From NCBI GenBank assembly GCA_003647095.1, contig QMME01000092.1:1-12005 (forward strand): a DNA stretch of 12,005 nucleotides, given 5' to 3'. This document shows, piece by piece, positions 1 to 6,129 of this stretch (position 1 is its first letter; every line of letters begins with the position of its first letter). The notes under the pieces were generated by a model. It was given only the letters and a program-made list of their open reading frames with translations. It made no database searches and was not told the DNA's origin. The position numbers were made by a program, and so were the translations under genes. The stretch comes from Deltaproteobacteria bacterium. Its GTDB lineage: Bacteria > Myxococcota > B64-G9.

Positions 1-292
1 CCTTCTCGGTGGTCGTCTCGTCGTTAAAAATGAAGATCCCGTCGCAGAACGACACCATCACGTTGCGGTCCCCGCCCTCGACGCCCTTTTCGCGCAGCGC
101 CAGCTCGGCCAGGTAGATGGCGATGGAGCTGGAGGTCACCGGCTCGCCGTCGTACTTGGACTTGCCGGCCCTGGCGACGACCGACTTCTCCACCACGTCC
201 GGGTTGGGCGGCGCGCCCGCGCAGCCGCCAAGCGGCAGCACCAGCGCAAACACCAGCGACCACACCCCGGTTTTCTTCCCTGGTCTATTCAT
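1..292 (-). CDS. Lipoprotein, N-terminal part (runs off the left edge)
   Basis: The visible 97 codons begin with a lipoprotein signal: positive n-region MNRPGKK, hydrophobic stretch WSLVFALVLPLGG and a lipobox ending in Cys24 (LGGC). After cleavage the protein would be lipidated at that Cys and membrane-anchored. The mature part starts AGAPPNPDVV, and the segment up to the edge (for example SSSIAIYLAELALREKG and NVMVSFCDGIFIFND) matches no family I can name. The ATG at 292 is the only start that gives a complete signal peptide, but there is no good Shine-Dalgarno site, and a strong promoter candidate (301-330) would place the transcript start within about two bases of it. The gene lies 50 bases downstream of the M48-like gene on the same strand, so both could also be on one transcript. 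Function unknown; the lipoprotein call is firm. Confidence 0.8.
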   Translation of the reverse strand, partial: MNRPGKKTGVWSLVFALVLPLGGCAGAPPNPDVVEKSVVARAGKSKYDGEPVTSSSIAIYLAELALREKGVEGGDRNVMVSFCDGIFIFNDETTTEK

Positions 293-300
293 CTCGGGTG

Positions 301-330
301 ATTATTGCGCCAAGCGACGGCGCTAGTCAA
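301..330 (-). promoter_or_regulatory. Sigma-70-type promoter for the lipoprotein gene
   Basis: On the minus strand TTGACT (325-330, 5/6 to the -35 consensus) and AATAAT (301-306, 5/6 to the -10 consensus) are separated by 18 bases. The spacer carries an inverted repeat GCGCC/GGCGC (307-323), a possible operator. Transcription would begin near 294, leaving almost no leader before the ATG at 292. Confidence 0.6.
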
Positions 331-342
331 GAAACACCTGCC

Positions 343-1497
343 TCACCGCGCCTTCACCAGGAACCTCTCCCGCAGCACCGCCCCGCCGCGCAGCCCGGCC
401 TTCTCGATCCGCCGCTCCAGCCGCCGGGCCCGGGCGCGGGCCTCCCCCGGCTCCTGTCCCCACAGCTCCGGCAGGCGCTCGATGACCCGTACCAGGCCGC
501 GCGGGTCGTAGCCGGCGCAGGCGCACAGCGCCGCCGCCAGCCGGTCGACGTCTTCCCGGCGGCCGGCCCGGCCGGCGATCTCCAGCACCAGCCCGGCGGC
601 CTGCTCCAGCCCGGCGCCCTGCGCCGGCAGGCGCCCCTCGAGTTCCTTCACCCCCTGGTCCAGCACCACCCGGGCCACTGCGTGGGCCAGCAGCCCGGCC
701 AGCTCGGCCTCGTCTTCCAGGCGCCCGAGCAGCCCGGTGCTGAGCAGCACCACCCCGCCGGGCAGCGCCAGCAGGCGCGGCTGCCCCTGCTCGAAGAGCA
801 CGAACCTCCAGGGCACGTCGTAGCGCTCCGAGGCCACCGCCACCGCCGTGCCCACCTTGTTTAGGTAGTCGTCCAGCTCCGGCCGGGTGATCACTTTCCT
901 GCCGCCCAGCAGGCGCAGGGCGGCCGCCTCGCCCAGCCGGCGCTCCGCCTCGAAGGCCTCCTGGCTGCTGGCCCACTGCCGGGGTGCGCCCAGCGCCTGC
1001 AGCGCCCGCGGGCAGCTACGCGGCTTGAGCCGCTCGAGAAAATCGCCCAGCCCCTCGGGACGGAAGCCGCCCTGCACCAGCCACTCGCGCACCAGCCCGC
1101 CCGCCGCCGGCACCCCGCCGGCGCCGCTGTCCAGGCCGCGCCCGGCCAGGGTGACCACGCTCACCGAGGTTCCCTCCAGGCCGCGGTCGCGCAGCAGCTT
1201 CTGGTAGCCGCGTGCCGGCGCCGGTGCCGTAAACAGCTTCACCGATACCCAGCCCTGCCGGGCGCGCGGGGTGCGCACCTTCAACCAGCGCGGCTTTTTC
1301 TCCAGCACCGTCACCCGCTCGCCCGGCTGCAGCCGGTCCACCAGCGGGTAGTAGGCGGCCGGGCCGCTGCGCACCGGCCCCTGCCGGGCCGCCTTCCTGG
1401 TGGCGGGGGCGGCCGGCCCGGCGGCGACGGCGAGCCACGCCAGCAACAGCGCCGGCAGCAGCAGCAGCCACCGGCAACCAGTAGTCTTTCCGGACAT
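343..1497 (-). CDS. Secreted SH3 / M48-like protein with a degenerate metal site
   Basis: 384 residues. Residues 1-30 form a Sec signal (LLLLPALLLAWLAVAAGPA), so it acts outside the cytoplasm. Residues about 46-90 look like a bacterial SH3 domain (GERVTVLEKKPRWLKVRTP, then QGWVSVKLF). Residues about 205-345 follow the M48 zinc-peptidase pattern: YLNKVGTAVA, PWRFVLFE, ALPGGVVLLSTGLL, EAELAGLLAHAVARV, and later AGYDP. The HExxH motif is replaced by H272-A-V-A-R276, and the downstream EAD-type ligand region reads R-E-D-V-D. Only one of the usual zinc ligands clearly remains, so I infer a non-catalytic relative. A good ribosome site (GGAGGT) lies about 6 bases before the ATG. The following gene is a lipoprotein, which suggests a shared envelope role. 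The fold assignment is likely; the precise function is unknown. Confidence 0.75.
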   Translation of the reverse strand: MSGKTTGCRWLLLLPALLLAWLAVAAGPAAPATRKAARQGPVRSGPAAYYPLVDRLQPGERVTVLEKKPRWLKVRTPRARQGWVSVKLFTAPAPARGYQKLLRDRGLEGTSVSVVTLAGRGLDSGAGGVPAAGGLVREWLVQGGFRPEGLGDFLERLKPRSCPRALQALGAPRQWASSQEAFEAERRLGEAAALRLLGGRKVITRPELDDYLNKVGTAVAVASERYDVPWRFVLFEQGQPRLLALPGGVVLLSTGLLGRLEDEAELAGLLAHAVARVVLDQGVKELEGRLPAQGAGLEQAAGLVLEIAGRAGRREDVDRLAAALCACAGYDPRGLVRVIERLPELWGQEPGEARARARRLERRIEKAGLRGGAVLRERFLVKAR

Positions 1498-1526
1498 CGC
1501 CCACCTCCATTCACCCCGCTGATCAC

Positions 1527-1555
1527 ATGGTACGGAAGATCCGGGCGGATCTCAA
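1527..1555 (-). promoter_or_regulatory. Promoter with a palindrome, for the M48-like gene
   Basis: Minus-strand TTGAGA (1550-1555, 5/6) and TACCAT (1527-1532, 4/6) are 17 bases apart, about 30 bases before the ATG at 1497. A perfect inverted repeat, AGATCCG-GG-CGGATCT (1537-1552), fills most of the spacer and touches the -35 box, where a regulator could block RNA polymerase. Promoter and operator are both predicted from sequence only. Confidence 0.5.
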
Positions 1556-1561
1556 CCGCGG

Positions 1562-1640
1562 CCCCACCCCGCTCCCCGGTGCCCCTCTCCACATTGGAAA
1601 GCGGCAGCCGGTGGAGTCGAGATCCGCGCGGGGGTGAGGT
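1562..1640 (+). repeat. R1 repeat, decayed partial copy (R1a)
   Basis: This stretch matches the right half of the three large R1 elements: the CCCCGGTGCCCCTCTCCA arm, the CAT loop, then GTCGAGATCCG and one CGCGCGGGGGTGAGG unit. The second hairpin arm reads TGGAAAGCGG instead of TGGAGAGGGG, so the stem (1582-1604) is damaged, and the left-hand modules are missing. It lies in the divergent gap between the M48-like gene and miaA, in the same orientation as the other copies. I take it as an old, partly deleted copy. Confidence 0.8.
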
Positions 1641-1652
1641 TTGCCCACTTTT

Positions 1653-1681
1653 TTATCCAGCCGCCGGCCGTTTGGTACTAC
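1653..1681 (+). promoter_or_regulatory. Weak promoter candidate for miaA
   Basis: TTATCC (1653-1658) and TACTAC (1676-1681) are 17 bases apart, and a TGG precedes the -10 box in the extended -10 position. The hexamer matches are poor. If real, the transcript would start only a few bases before the ATG at 1692, where no Shine-Dalgarno site is visible. Confidence 0.25.
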
Positions 1682-1691
1682 ACTCCCGCCC

Positions 1692-2624
1692 ATGTCCGGC
1701 CCCGGCGACAACCTGCTGGTGGTGCTCGGTCCCACCGCCTCGGGCAAGACGGCCCTGGGGGTGCATCTCGCCCGCCGCTTCGGCGGCGAGATCGTCAGCG
1801 CCGACTCGCGCCAGGTGTACCGCGAGCTGGACATCGGCGCCGGCAAGGACCGCGAGGAATACACCCGGGGCGGCCCGGCGGTGGCCTGCCACCTCATCGA
1901 CGTCGCCGGCCTGGACCGGCTCTACAGCATCTACCACTACCAGCGCGACTTCCGGCGGGTGCTGGACGACCTGCGCCGGCGCCGGGTGCTGCCGGTCATG
2001 GTGGGAGGCAGCGGCCTGTACCTGGAGGCGGTGCTGCTGCGCTACCCGCTGGCCGAGGCCCCGCCCGACCGCGCCCTGCGCGCCGAGCTGGAAGCGCTGC
2101 CGGAAGACGCCCTGCGGCGCCTGGCCGCGGAGCTGGGCCCGCGCCTGCCGGCCGACATCGACACCGACACCCGCCGGCGCACCATCCGCGCCATCGAGAT
2201 CGCCCTGCACCCGGGCGAGCGCCGGCCGGCGCCCCTGCCCGAGCTGCGCCCGCTGGTGCTGGGGGTGAGCTACCCGCCCGGGGAGCTGCGCCGGCGCATC
2301 GCCGAGCGCCTGTCCCGGCGCCTGGAAAACGGCCTGGTGGAGGAGGTCGAGCGACTGCTCGCCGCCGGGGTCCCGGCCCGCCGGCTCGATTCCCTGGGGC
2401 TGGAGTACCGCTTCGTCACCCGCTTCCTGCAGGGCGCCATCCCCTCCCGCCGGGAGCTGTTTGCAAAGCTGCACACCGCCATCTGCGCCTTCGCCCGCCG
2501 CCAGCGCACCTGGTTCCGGCGCATGGAGCGGCGCGGGGTGCACATCCACTGGCTCGAGGGAGCCGACCGCGCCCGGGCCGAAGAGCTGGCGGCCGCCTGG
2601 CTTCAGCCGCCGAAGGCCGGGTAG
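1692..2624 (+). CDS. miaA: tRNA dimethylallyltransferase (MiaA), divergent form
   Basis: MiaA transfers a dimethylallyl group to N6 of A37 in tRNAs that read codons beginning with U. The 310 residues carry the P-loop GPTASGKT (13-20), the substrate-binding DSRQVYRELDIG segment (38-49), VGGSGLYLEAVL (104-114), TRRRTIRAIEI (160-170) and the tRNA-contact motif FARRQRTWFRR (267-277). Several normally conserved spots differ: GAGKDREEY replaces the usual GTAKPT-like segment, and LGLEYRF stands where an LGY-E pattern is usual. This may therefore be a paralogue-type MiaA. The ATG at 1692 begins directly before the P-loop strand; an upstream TTG at 1641 would only add residues with no family match and begins at the edge of repeat R1a. 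The 3' end overlaps the convergent thiS by 22 bases. The family is secure. Confidence 0.92.
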   Translation: MSGPGDNLLVVLGPTASGKTALGVHLARRFGGEIVSADSRQVYRELDIGAGKDREEYTRGGPAVACHLIDVAGLDRLYSIYHYQRDFRRVLDDLRRRRVLPVMVGGSGLYLEAVLLRYPLAEAPPDRALRAELEALPEDALRRLAAELGPRLPADIDTDTRRRTIRAIEIALHPGERRPAPLPELRPLVLGVSYPPGELRRRIAERLSRRLENGLVEEVERLLAAGVPARRLDSLGLEYRFVTRFLQGAIPSRRELFAKLHTAICAFARRQRTWFRRMERRGVHIHWLEGADRARAEELAAAWLQPPKAG

Positions 2625-2809
2625 ACGATCTCCACCCGGTCGCCCTCGCGCAGGGTGCACCCGGCATAGTCGCGCGGGTGGACGAAGCGGCCGTTGATTT
2701 CCACCAGCAGGTGGCGACCGTCCGCCGGCTCGCCCAGCAGCTCGAGCAGCCCGGCCAGGCTGGTGCCCTCGGGCAGGTCGCGTCGCTCGCCGTCAACCGT
2801 CACCCGCAT
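2603..2809 (-). CDS. thiS: ThiS-type sulfur carrier protein
   Basis: A 68-residue beta-grasp protein ending in Gly-Gly (VEIVYPAFGG). In this family the C-terminal glycine is adenylated by a ThiF/MoeB enzyme and then carries sulfur as a thiocarboxylate. Family features include LPEGTSLAGLLELLG, LLVEINGRFVHPRDY and the conserved LREGDRVEIV. The ATG at 2809 lies inside the last codons of thiF (17-base overlap), so the two are probably translated together. Its stop lies within the 3' end of convergent miaA. The usual use is the thiazole of thiamine, but no thiG, thiH or other thiamine gene is visible here, so the sulfur could instead serve the tRNA thiolation enzymes next door. Carrier role is firm; recipient unknown. 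Confidence 0.88.
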   Translation of the reverse strand: MRVTVDGERRDLPEGTSLAGLLELLGEPADGRHLLVEINGRFVHPRDYAGCTLREGDRVEIVYPAFGG

Positions 2810-3575
2810 CGGGCACCTTGCCGCCGGGAAGGAAATCGAAGCGCCGGGCCCCGCAGCAGCGGCAGTGCGGGTCGCGTTCCACCTGCAGCGCCCGCCAGCT
2901 CGCCTGCCAGGCGTCGAGCAGCAGCAGACGGCCCGGCAGCGGCTCTCCCGTGGCCAGCCGGCGCAGCGCCAGGGCAGCCTGCTGCGCGCCCACCAGCACC
3001 GGGGCCGGGGGAAACACCGGCGGCGGGCCGGCGGGCGCGGGCGGGTCGGGCCACAGGCAGCGCAGGCAGGGGCCCCGGCCCGGCTCCACGGCGAGCAGCA
3101 TGCCGCCGGCGCCGTCCACCCCGCCGTAGAGCCAGGGCAGCCCGGCGCGCACGCAGGCGTCGTTGAGCAGGTAGCGCAGTCGCAGGTCGTCGCTGGCGTC
3201 TAGCACCAGGTCCATGCCGGCGAGCAGCCCGGCGATGTTGCCGGGGCCGGCCCGCTCCACCAGCGGCTCCAGCACCACGCCGGAGTTCACCGCCGCCAGG
3301 TGCGCGGCGGCCGCCTCCGCCTTGGGGCGGCCGGCGGCGACGTCGCGCTCGTCGTAGAGCAGCTGCCGGTGCAGGTTGCCCAGCTCCACCCGGTCGGGGT
3401 CTATGAAGCGCAGCCGGCCCACCCCGGCCCGGCACAGCAGCCCGAGCTGCGCCGAGCCCAGCGCCCCGCAACCCACCACCAGCACCGCCGCCCGGCCCAG
3501 GCGCTCCTGCCCGGCCTCGCCCAGCTCCTCGAGCATGATCTGCCGGGAGTACCTTTCCAGGTCGTCGCCTCTCAC
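2793..3575 (-). CDS. thiF: ThiF/MoeB-type sulfur carrier adenylyltransferase
   Basis: An E1-like enzyme expected to activate the C-terminal glycine of the overlapping ThiS using ATP. The 260 residues start with LERYSRQIMLEELGEAGQ, typical of the family, then the nucleotide-binding VLVVGCGALGS (31-41), IDPDRVELGNLHRQLLY (58-74), K85, and the DASDD...R..LN segment (126-138). Two Cys pairs, C170/C173 and C238/C241, fit the structural zinc site. I chose the GTG at 3575: it follows a GGGAG site by about 7 bases and begins right before the family's N-terminal helix. The frame stays open upstream to 3680, but that extension has no family match and crosses the promoter. ThiF rather than MoeB is preferred because of the ThiS partner. 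Confidence 0.88.
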   Translation of the reverse strand: MRGDDLERYSRQIMLEELGEAGQERLGRAAVLVVGCGALGSAQLGLLCRAGVGRLRFIDPDRVELGNLHRQLLYDERDVAAGRPKAEAAAAHLAAVNSGVVLEPLVERAGPGNIAGLLAGMDLVLDASDDLRLRYLLNDACVRAGLPWLYGGVDGAGGMLLAVEPGRGPCLRCLWPDPPAPAGPPPVFPPAPVLVGAQQAALALRRLATGEPLPGRLLLLDAWQASWRALQVERDPHCRCCGARRFDFLPGGKVPDAGDG

Positions 3576-3594
3576 ACCGTCTCTCCCTGCCGGG

Positions 3595-3623
3595 ATGATA
3601 GCACGGAGCGGACGCGGCCTGAA
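3595..3623 (-). promoter_or_regulatory. Extended -10 promoter for thiF-thiS
   Basis: On the minus strand a TGC triplet precedes TATCAT (3595-3600, 5/6), making an extended -10 box, and TTCAGG (3618-3623, 3/6) lies 17 bases upstream. The expected start is about 13 bases before the GTG at 3575, leaving room for the GGGAG ribosome site. Confidence 0.5.
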
Positions 3624-3689
3624 GTCTCTGCCCGGCCGGACTGGCCGCGCGGACAGCTCCCCCCAGGCCCCCCTCCCCATCCATCCCCC

Positions 3690-3781
3690 AACGCACCTCC
3701 ATCATCTCCCTCATCCCCTTATCTCCTTTCTTACACCAGGCCGAACACCCGGTGTAAGAAAAGGGGATGTGGGGATATTGG
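3690..3781. repeat. R2 hairpin repeat, copy A (92 bases)
   Basis: Aligns without gaps to the copy at 5974-6065, with 85 of 92 bases identical by my hand count. The core is an inverted repeat: TTTCTTACACC pairs with GGTGTAAGAAA, and outside it CATCCCCT pairs with AGGGGATG, with a 7-base bulge on one side. The loop centre is CCGAACA. It lies between the 3' end of the ThiI-like gene and the promoter of thiF. There is no T-run after the stem on either strand, so it is not a classical intrinsic terminator. It most resembles a REP-like or MITE-like palindromic element. Confidence 0.8.
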
Positions 3782-3807
3782 GGATGGCACCCCGCCCAGC
3801 GGTGATC

Positions 3808-4797
3808 TCAGATCTCCAGCTGCCGCACCTGGCCGGCGGGCAGCGGCTCGTCCACCGCCAGCCGCCCGCTTTCCGTCCCCTGCCGCCAGGCGATTTCCGT
3901 CCGCCCGCGCGCCTTGCCGGTGTAGCCGAGCAGCAGCCGGCCCAGCAGCTCGCGCTCGGCCGCCGTGGCCCGCCCGCTGGCCACCAGCAGCGGCCCGGGC
4001 ACCGTCACCGGCTCCATGACCAGGCGCCGGCCGGCCAGGCGCTCCAGGCGCTGGCACTCGGCCTGGTTGCGCCCCAGCACCGCCTTGAGGTCGGGCCGCA
4101 GGCGGAAGTGGCGCCCGGACAGGCACTGGCGCAGGGCGGCGTTGGCCGGCTCCGGCCCCAGCTCGAACAGGTCGCGCAGGCGGCGCGACACGTGCGGGTC
4201 GGTCAGCGAGCAGCCGCCGGCCGGGGCGGAAAACTCCGTCAGCCCCCAGCGGGCGGCCAGCTCGAGCTGGCGCTTGCGGGAGCGGCCGCGGATGTCCAGC
4301 AGCCGCTCGCGATCCACCAGCCCCTGGCGTTCCGGCCGGGTGGGCTCCAGCAGGCGGGCGCTGAGCGGCCGCAGCAGCCGGTCGCCCAGGCCGCACTCGG
4401 CGGCGATGCGCTCGAGCGAGCGGCGCCGCTGCGACCTGGGCCGCTGTCCCAGCACCTCGCCGCTGGCCACGAAGTCGGCCCCCTCCCGTTCGAGCAGCTC
4501 GCCCGCCCGGCGCAGCATGAACCCGTGGCAGTCCTCGCAGGGGTTCATGCCCCGGCCGCGCCCGTGCCGGGGAGCGCGCAGCATCTCGACGTAGTCCGCC
4601 CCCAGGGCCACCACCCGCAGCTCGCACCCCAGCGCCCGCGCCGCCCGCTCCGGCCAGCGGCCCTCCCGCCCGCGCCCGGTGAAGAAGGGCGTAACGAAGT
4701 TCACCCCGGTGACGTCTATCCCCTGCTCCAGCAGCAGCCGCGCCGCCAGCAGGCTGTCGAGCCCGCCCGAGAGCAGCACCAGGGCCCGGGCGCTCAC
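3808..4797 (-). CDS. ThiI-like PP-loop tRNA thiolation enzyme (short form)
   Basis: 329 residues. An N-type ATP pyrophosphatase loop, LLSGGLDS (8-15), opens the protein and implies ATP activation of an RNA base before sulfur transfer. Then follow GMNPCEDCHGFMLRRA (83-98) with Cys87 and Cys90, ASGEVLGQRP (111-120), and GGCSLTDPHVSRRLRDLF (194-211) with Cys196. This order matches the short ThiI/MnmA-like proteins with a C-terminal NFACT-R-type RNA-binding region; unlike classical ThiI it has neither a THUMP nor a rhodanese domain. The exact tRNA position modified is unknown. The GTG start shares GTGA with the mnmA stop (4-base overlap), so the pair is translationally coupled. The frame stays open further upstream, inside mnmA, but that is a shadow: the PP-loop begins only 8 residues after the GTG. 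Confidence 0.82.
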   Translation of the reverse strand: MSARALVLLSGGLDSLLAARLLLEQGIDVTGVNFVTPFFTGRGREGRWPERAARALGCELRVVALGADYVEMLRAPRHGRGRGMNPCEDCHGFMLRRAGELLEREGADFVASGEVLGQRPRSQRRRSLERIAAECGLGDRLLRPLSARLLEPTRPERQGLVDRERLLDIRGRSRKRQLELAARWGLTEFSAPAGGCSLTDPHVSRRLRDLFELGPEPANAALRQCLSGRHFRLRPDLKAVLGRNQAECQRLERLAGRRLVMEPVTVPGPLLVASGRATAAERELLGRLLLGYTGKARGRTEIAWRQGTESGRLAVDEPLPAGQVRQLEI

Positions 4798-5876
4798 GGC
4801 CGCACCTCGCTCTCTATGGTGCCGCCGCCCAGCACCCGGTCGTCCCGGTAGAGCACCAGCGCCTGGCCGGGGGTGACGGCCCGCTGCGGCTCTGCGAAGC
4901 GCACTTCCAGCCGCTCGCCCTCCAGCCGCGCCCGGCAGGGCACGGCGGCGTGCCGGTAGCGGATGCGGGCCGCGGCGGCGAACCAGTCCCGGGGCCGCTC
5001 CCCGTCCAGCCAGCTTACCCGGCCGGCCACCAGCCCGCCGGCCAGCAGGCGCCCGGGATCGCAGGTCACCGTCACCCGGGCGGCGCCGGCGTCCAGGGCG
5101 CACACCCAGGCCGGCCGTCCCAGCGCCAGCTCCAGCCCCCGGCGCTGGCCGATGGTGAAGCGGTGCACCCCGCCGTGCCGGCCCAGGGGCCGGCCCTGCT
5201 CGTCGACTATCTCGCCCGGGCGCCGCTCGCCCCGGAAGCGCAGGCGCAGCAGCTCGCCCGGGCCCAGGCCCTGGTGGTCGAGGCACAGGTCCTGGCTGTC
5301 CGGCCGCCCGGCCGTCTCCAGTCCCAGCGCGGCGGCCCGGCGGCGCACCTCCTCCTTGTGCAGCCCGCCCACGGGAAAGCGGCAGCGGGCCAGCAGGGCC
5401 GGCTCCACGCCGTAGAGGAAGTACGACTGGTCCTTGCCGGTATCGGCCCCGCGCAGCAGTCCCGCTCCCTCCGTCCCCGGCCGCAGCCGGGCGTGGTGGC
5501 CGGTGGCCAGCCAGGGGGCGCCCAGCTCGTCGGCCAGCCGGGCCAGGGCGGGAAAGCGCAGCAGGCGGTTGCAGTCGACGCAGGGGTTGGGGGTGCGCCC
5601 GGCGGCGTACTGCTGCCAGGCGCGGGCCAGCACCAGCCGTTCGAACTCGGCCCGCAGGTCCACCACCCGGTGCTCCACTCCCAGCCGGGCGGCCACCCGG
5701 GCGGCCAGTCGCACCGCCCCGGCCCCGCAGCAGCTTCCGGCGGCGTCGTCGTCGCAGGGCTGGAAGCGGAAGGTCACCGCCAGCGGGCGCAGCCCCTGCT
5801 CCAGCAGCATCGCGCAGGCCAGCGAGGAGTCCACCCCGCCGCTCAGCCCCAGCACCACGTCGCAGGCGTCACTCAT
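4794..5876 (-). CDS. mnmA: tRNA-specific 2-thiouridylase MnmA
   Basis: MnmA adds sulfur to C2 of the wobble uridine (U34) in Lys, Glu and Gln tRNAs, using ATP and a protein-bound persulfide. The 360 residues match the family in length and order: PP-loop GLSGGVDSS (10-18), NPCVDCNR with nucleophile Cys99 (97-104), ATGHHAR (124-130), GKDQSYFLYG (147-156), RPDSQDLC with the second catalytic Cys198, and GVHRFTIGQRRGL (236-248) before the C-terminal barrel. The CCGAGAV segment near residue 49 is also typical. The ATG at 5876 is preceded by a short TAGGA site and lies 8 residues before the PP-loop strand. It leads a two-gene unit with the ThiI-like gene; the upstream gap holds repeats and no clear promoter. 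Confidence 0.95.
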   Translation of the reverse strand: MSDACDVVLGLSGGVDSSLACAMLLEQGLRPLAVTFRFQPCDDDAAGSCCGAGAVRLAARVAARLGVEHRVVDLRAEFERLVLARAWQQYAAGRTPNPCVDCNRLLRFPALARLADELGAPWLATGHHARLRPGTEGAGLLRGADTGKDQSYFLYGVEPALLARCRFPVGGLHKEEVRRRAAALGLETAGRPDSQDLCLDHQGLGPGELLRLRFRGERRPGEIVDEQGRPLGRHGGVHRFTIGQRRGLELALGRPAWVCALDAGAARVTVTCDPGRLLAGGLVAGRVSWLDGERPRDWFAAAARIRYRHAAVPCRARLEGERLEVRFAEPQRAVTPGQALVLYRDDRVLGGGTIESEVRP

Positions 5877-5923
5877 GTTCCTATGGACTTTCGTTTACCA
5901 GGGCGGGCAACTACCCTCCCCCA

Positions 5924-5951
5924 CTCCGCGCTCTGCACTCTGCACTCTGGC
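5924..5951 (+). repeat. Heptamer tandem repeat, left of R2 copy B
   Basis: Four head-to-tail seven-base units: CTCCGCG, CTCTGCA, CTCTGCA, CTCTGGC. The two inner units are identical and the outer ones are decayed. It lies between the mnmA start and R2 copy B. A run of the same unit, in the same direction, lies on the far side of the R2 copy. Confidence 0.7.
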
Positions 5952-5973
5952 CCCCCTCCCCGGCCCTCCCCAA

Positions 5974-6065
5974 AACGCATCTCCATCATCTCCCTCATCC
6001 CCTTATCTCCCTTCTTACACAAAACCGAGCACCCAGTGTAAGAAAAGGGGATGTGGGGATATTGG
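5974..6065. repeat. R2 hairpin repeat, copy B (92 bases)
   Basis: Gap-free partner of the copy at 3690-3781. Most of the seven differences fall in or near the loop (CCGAGCA here, CCGAACA in copy A), where the inner C-G pair of the stem is lost. The stem TTCTTACAC/GTGTAAGAA and the outer CATCCCCT/AGGGGATG pairing are kept. Like copy A, it follows the 3' end of a minus-strand gene (nadA) and precedes the next (mnmA). Confidence 0.8.
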
Positions 6066-6101
6066 AGACAGGGGGGATGATATTCCAATCTTGAGTTCAG
6101 A

Positions 6102-6129
6102 CTCTGCACTTTGCACCGTGCACTTTGCA
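6102..6129 (+). repeat. Heptamer tandem repeat abutting the nadA stop
   Basis: Four seven-base units, CTCTGCA, CTTTGCA, CCGTGCA and CTTTGCA, end exactly at the base before the nadA stop codon (6130-6132). The same unit occurs left of R2 copy B at 5924-5951. These two runs look like the outer flanks of one composite insertion around R2 copy B. Confidence 0.7.

Noticed and set aside
298..864. Plus-strand frame opposite the M48-like gene
   Set aside because: Gln/Pro/Ala-rich composition, no motif, and it is antisense to a gene with signal peptide, SH3 and M48-like patterns.
1641..1691. Upstream TTG start for miaA
   Set aside because: It would begin at the edge of repeat R1a and add residues without family match; the ATG at 1692 is right before the P-loop strand.
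3576..3680. Longer thiF starting at 3680
   Set aside because: The extra residues match no ThiF/MoeB feature and cover the promoter; the GTG at 3575 has a proper ribosome site.
3576..3700. TPP riboswitch upstream of thiF
   Set aside because: The predicted leader is only about 13 bases, and no conserved TPP-aptamer segments are seen in the region.
4798..5286. N-terminal extension of the ThiI-like protein
   Set aside because: The open frame lies wholly inside mnmA in another frame; high GC makes such shadows common, and the PP-loop starts right after the GTG at 4797.
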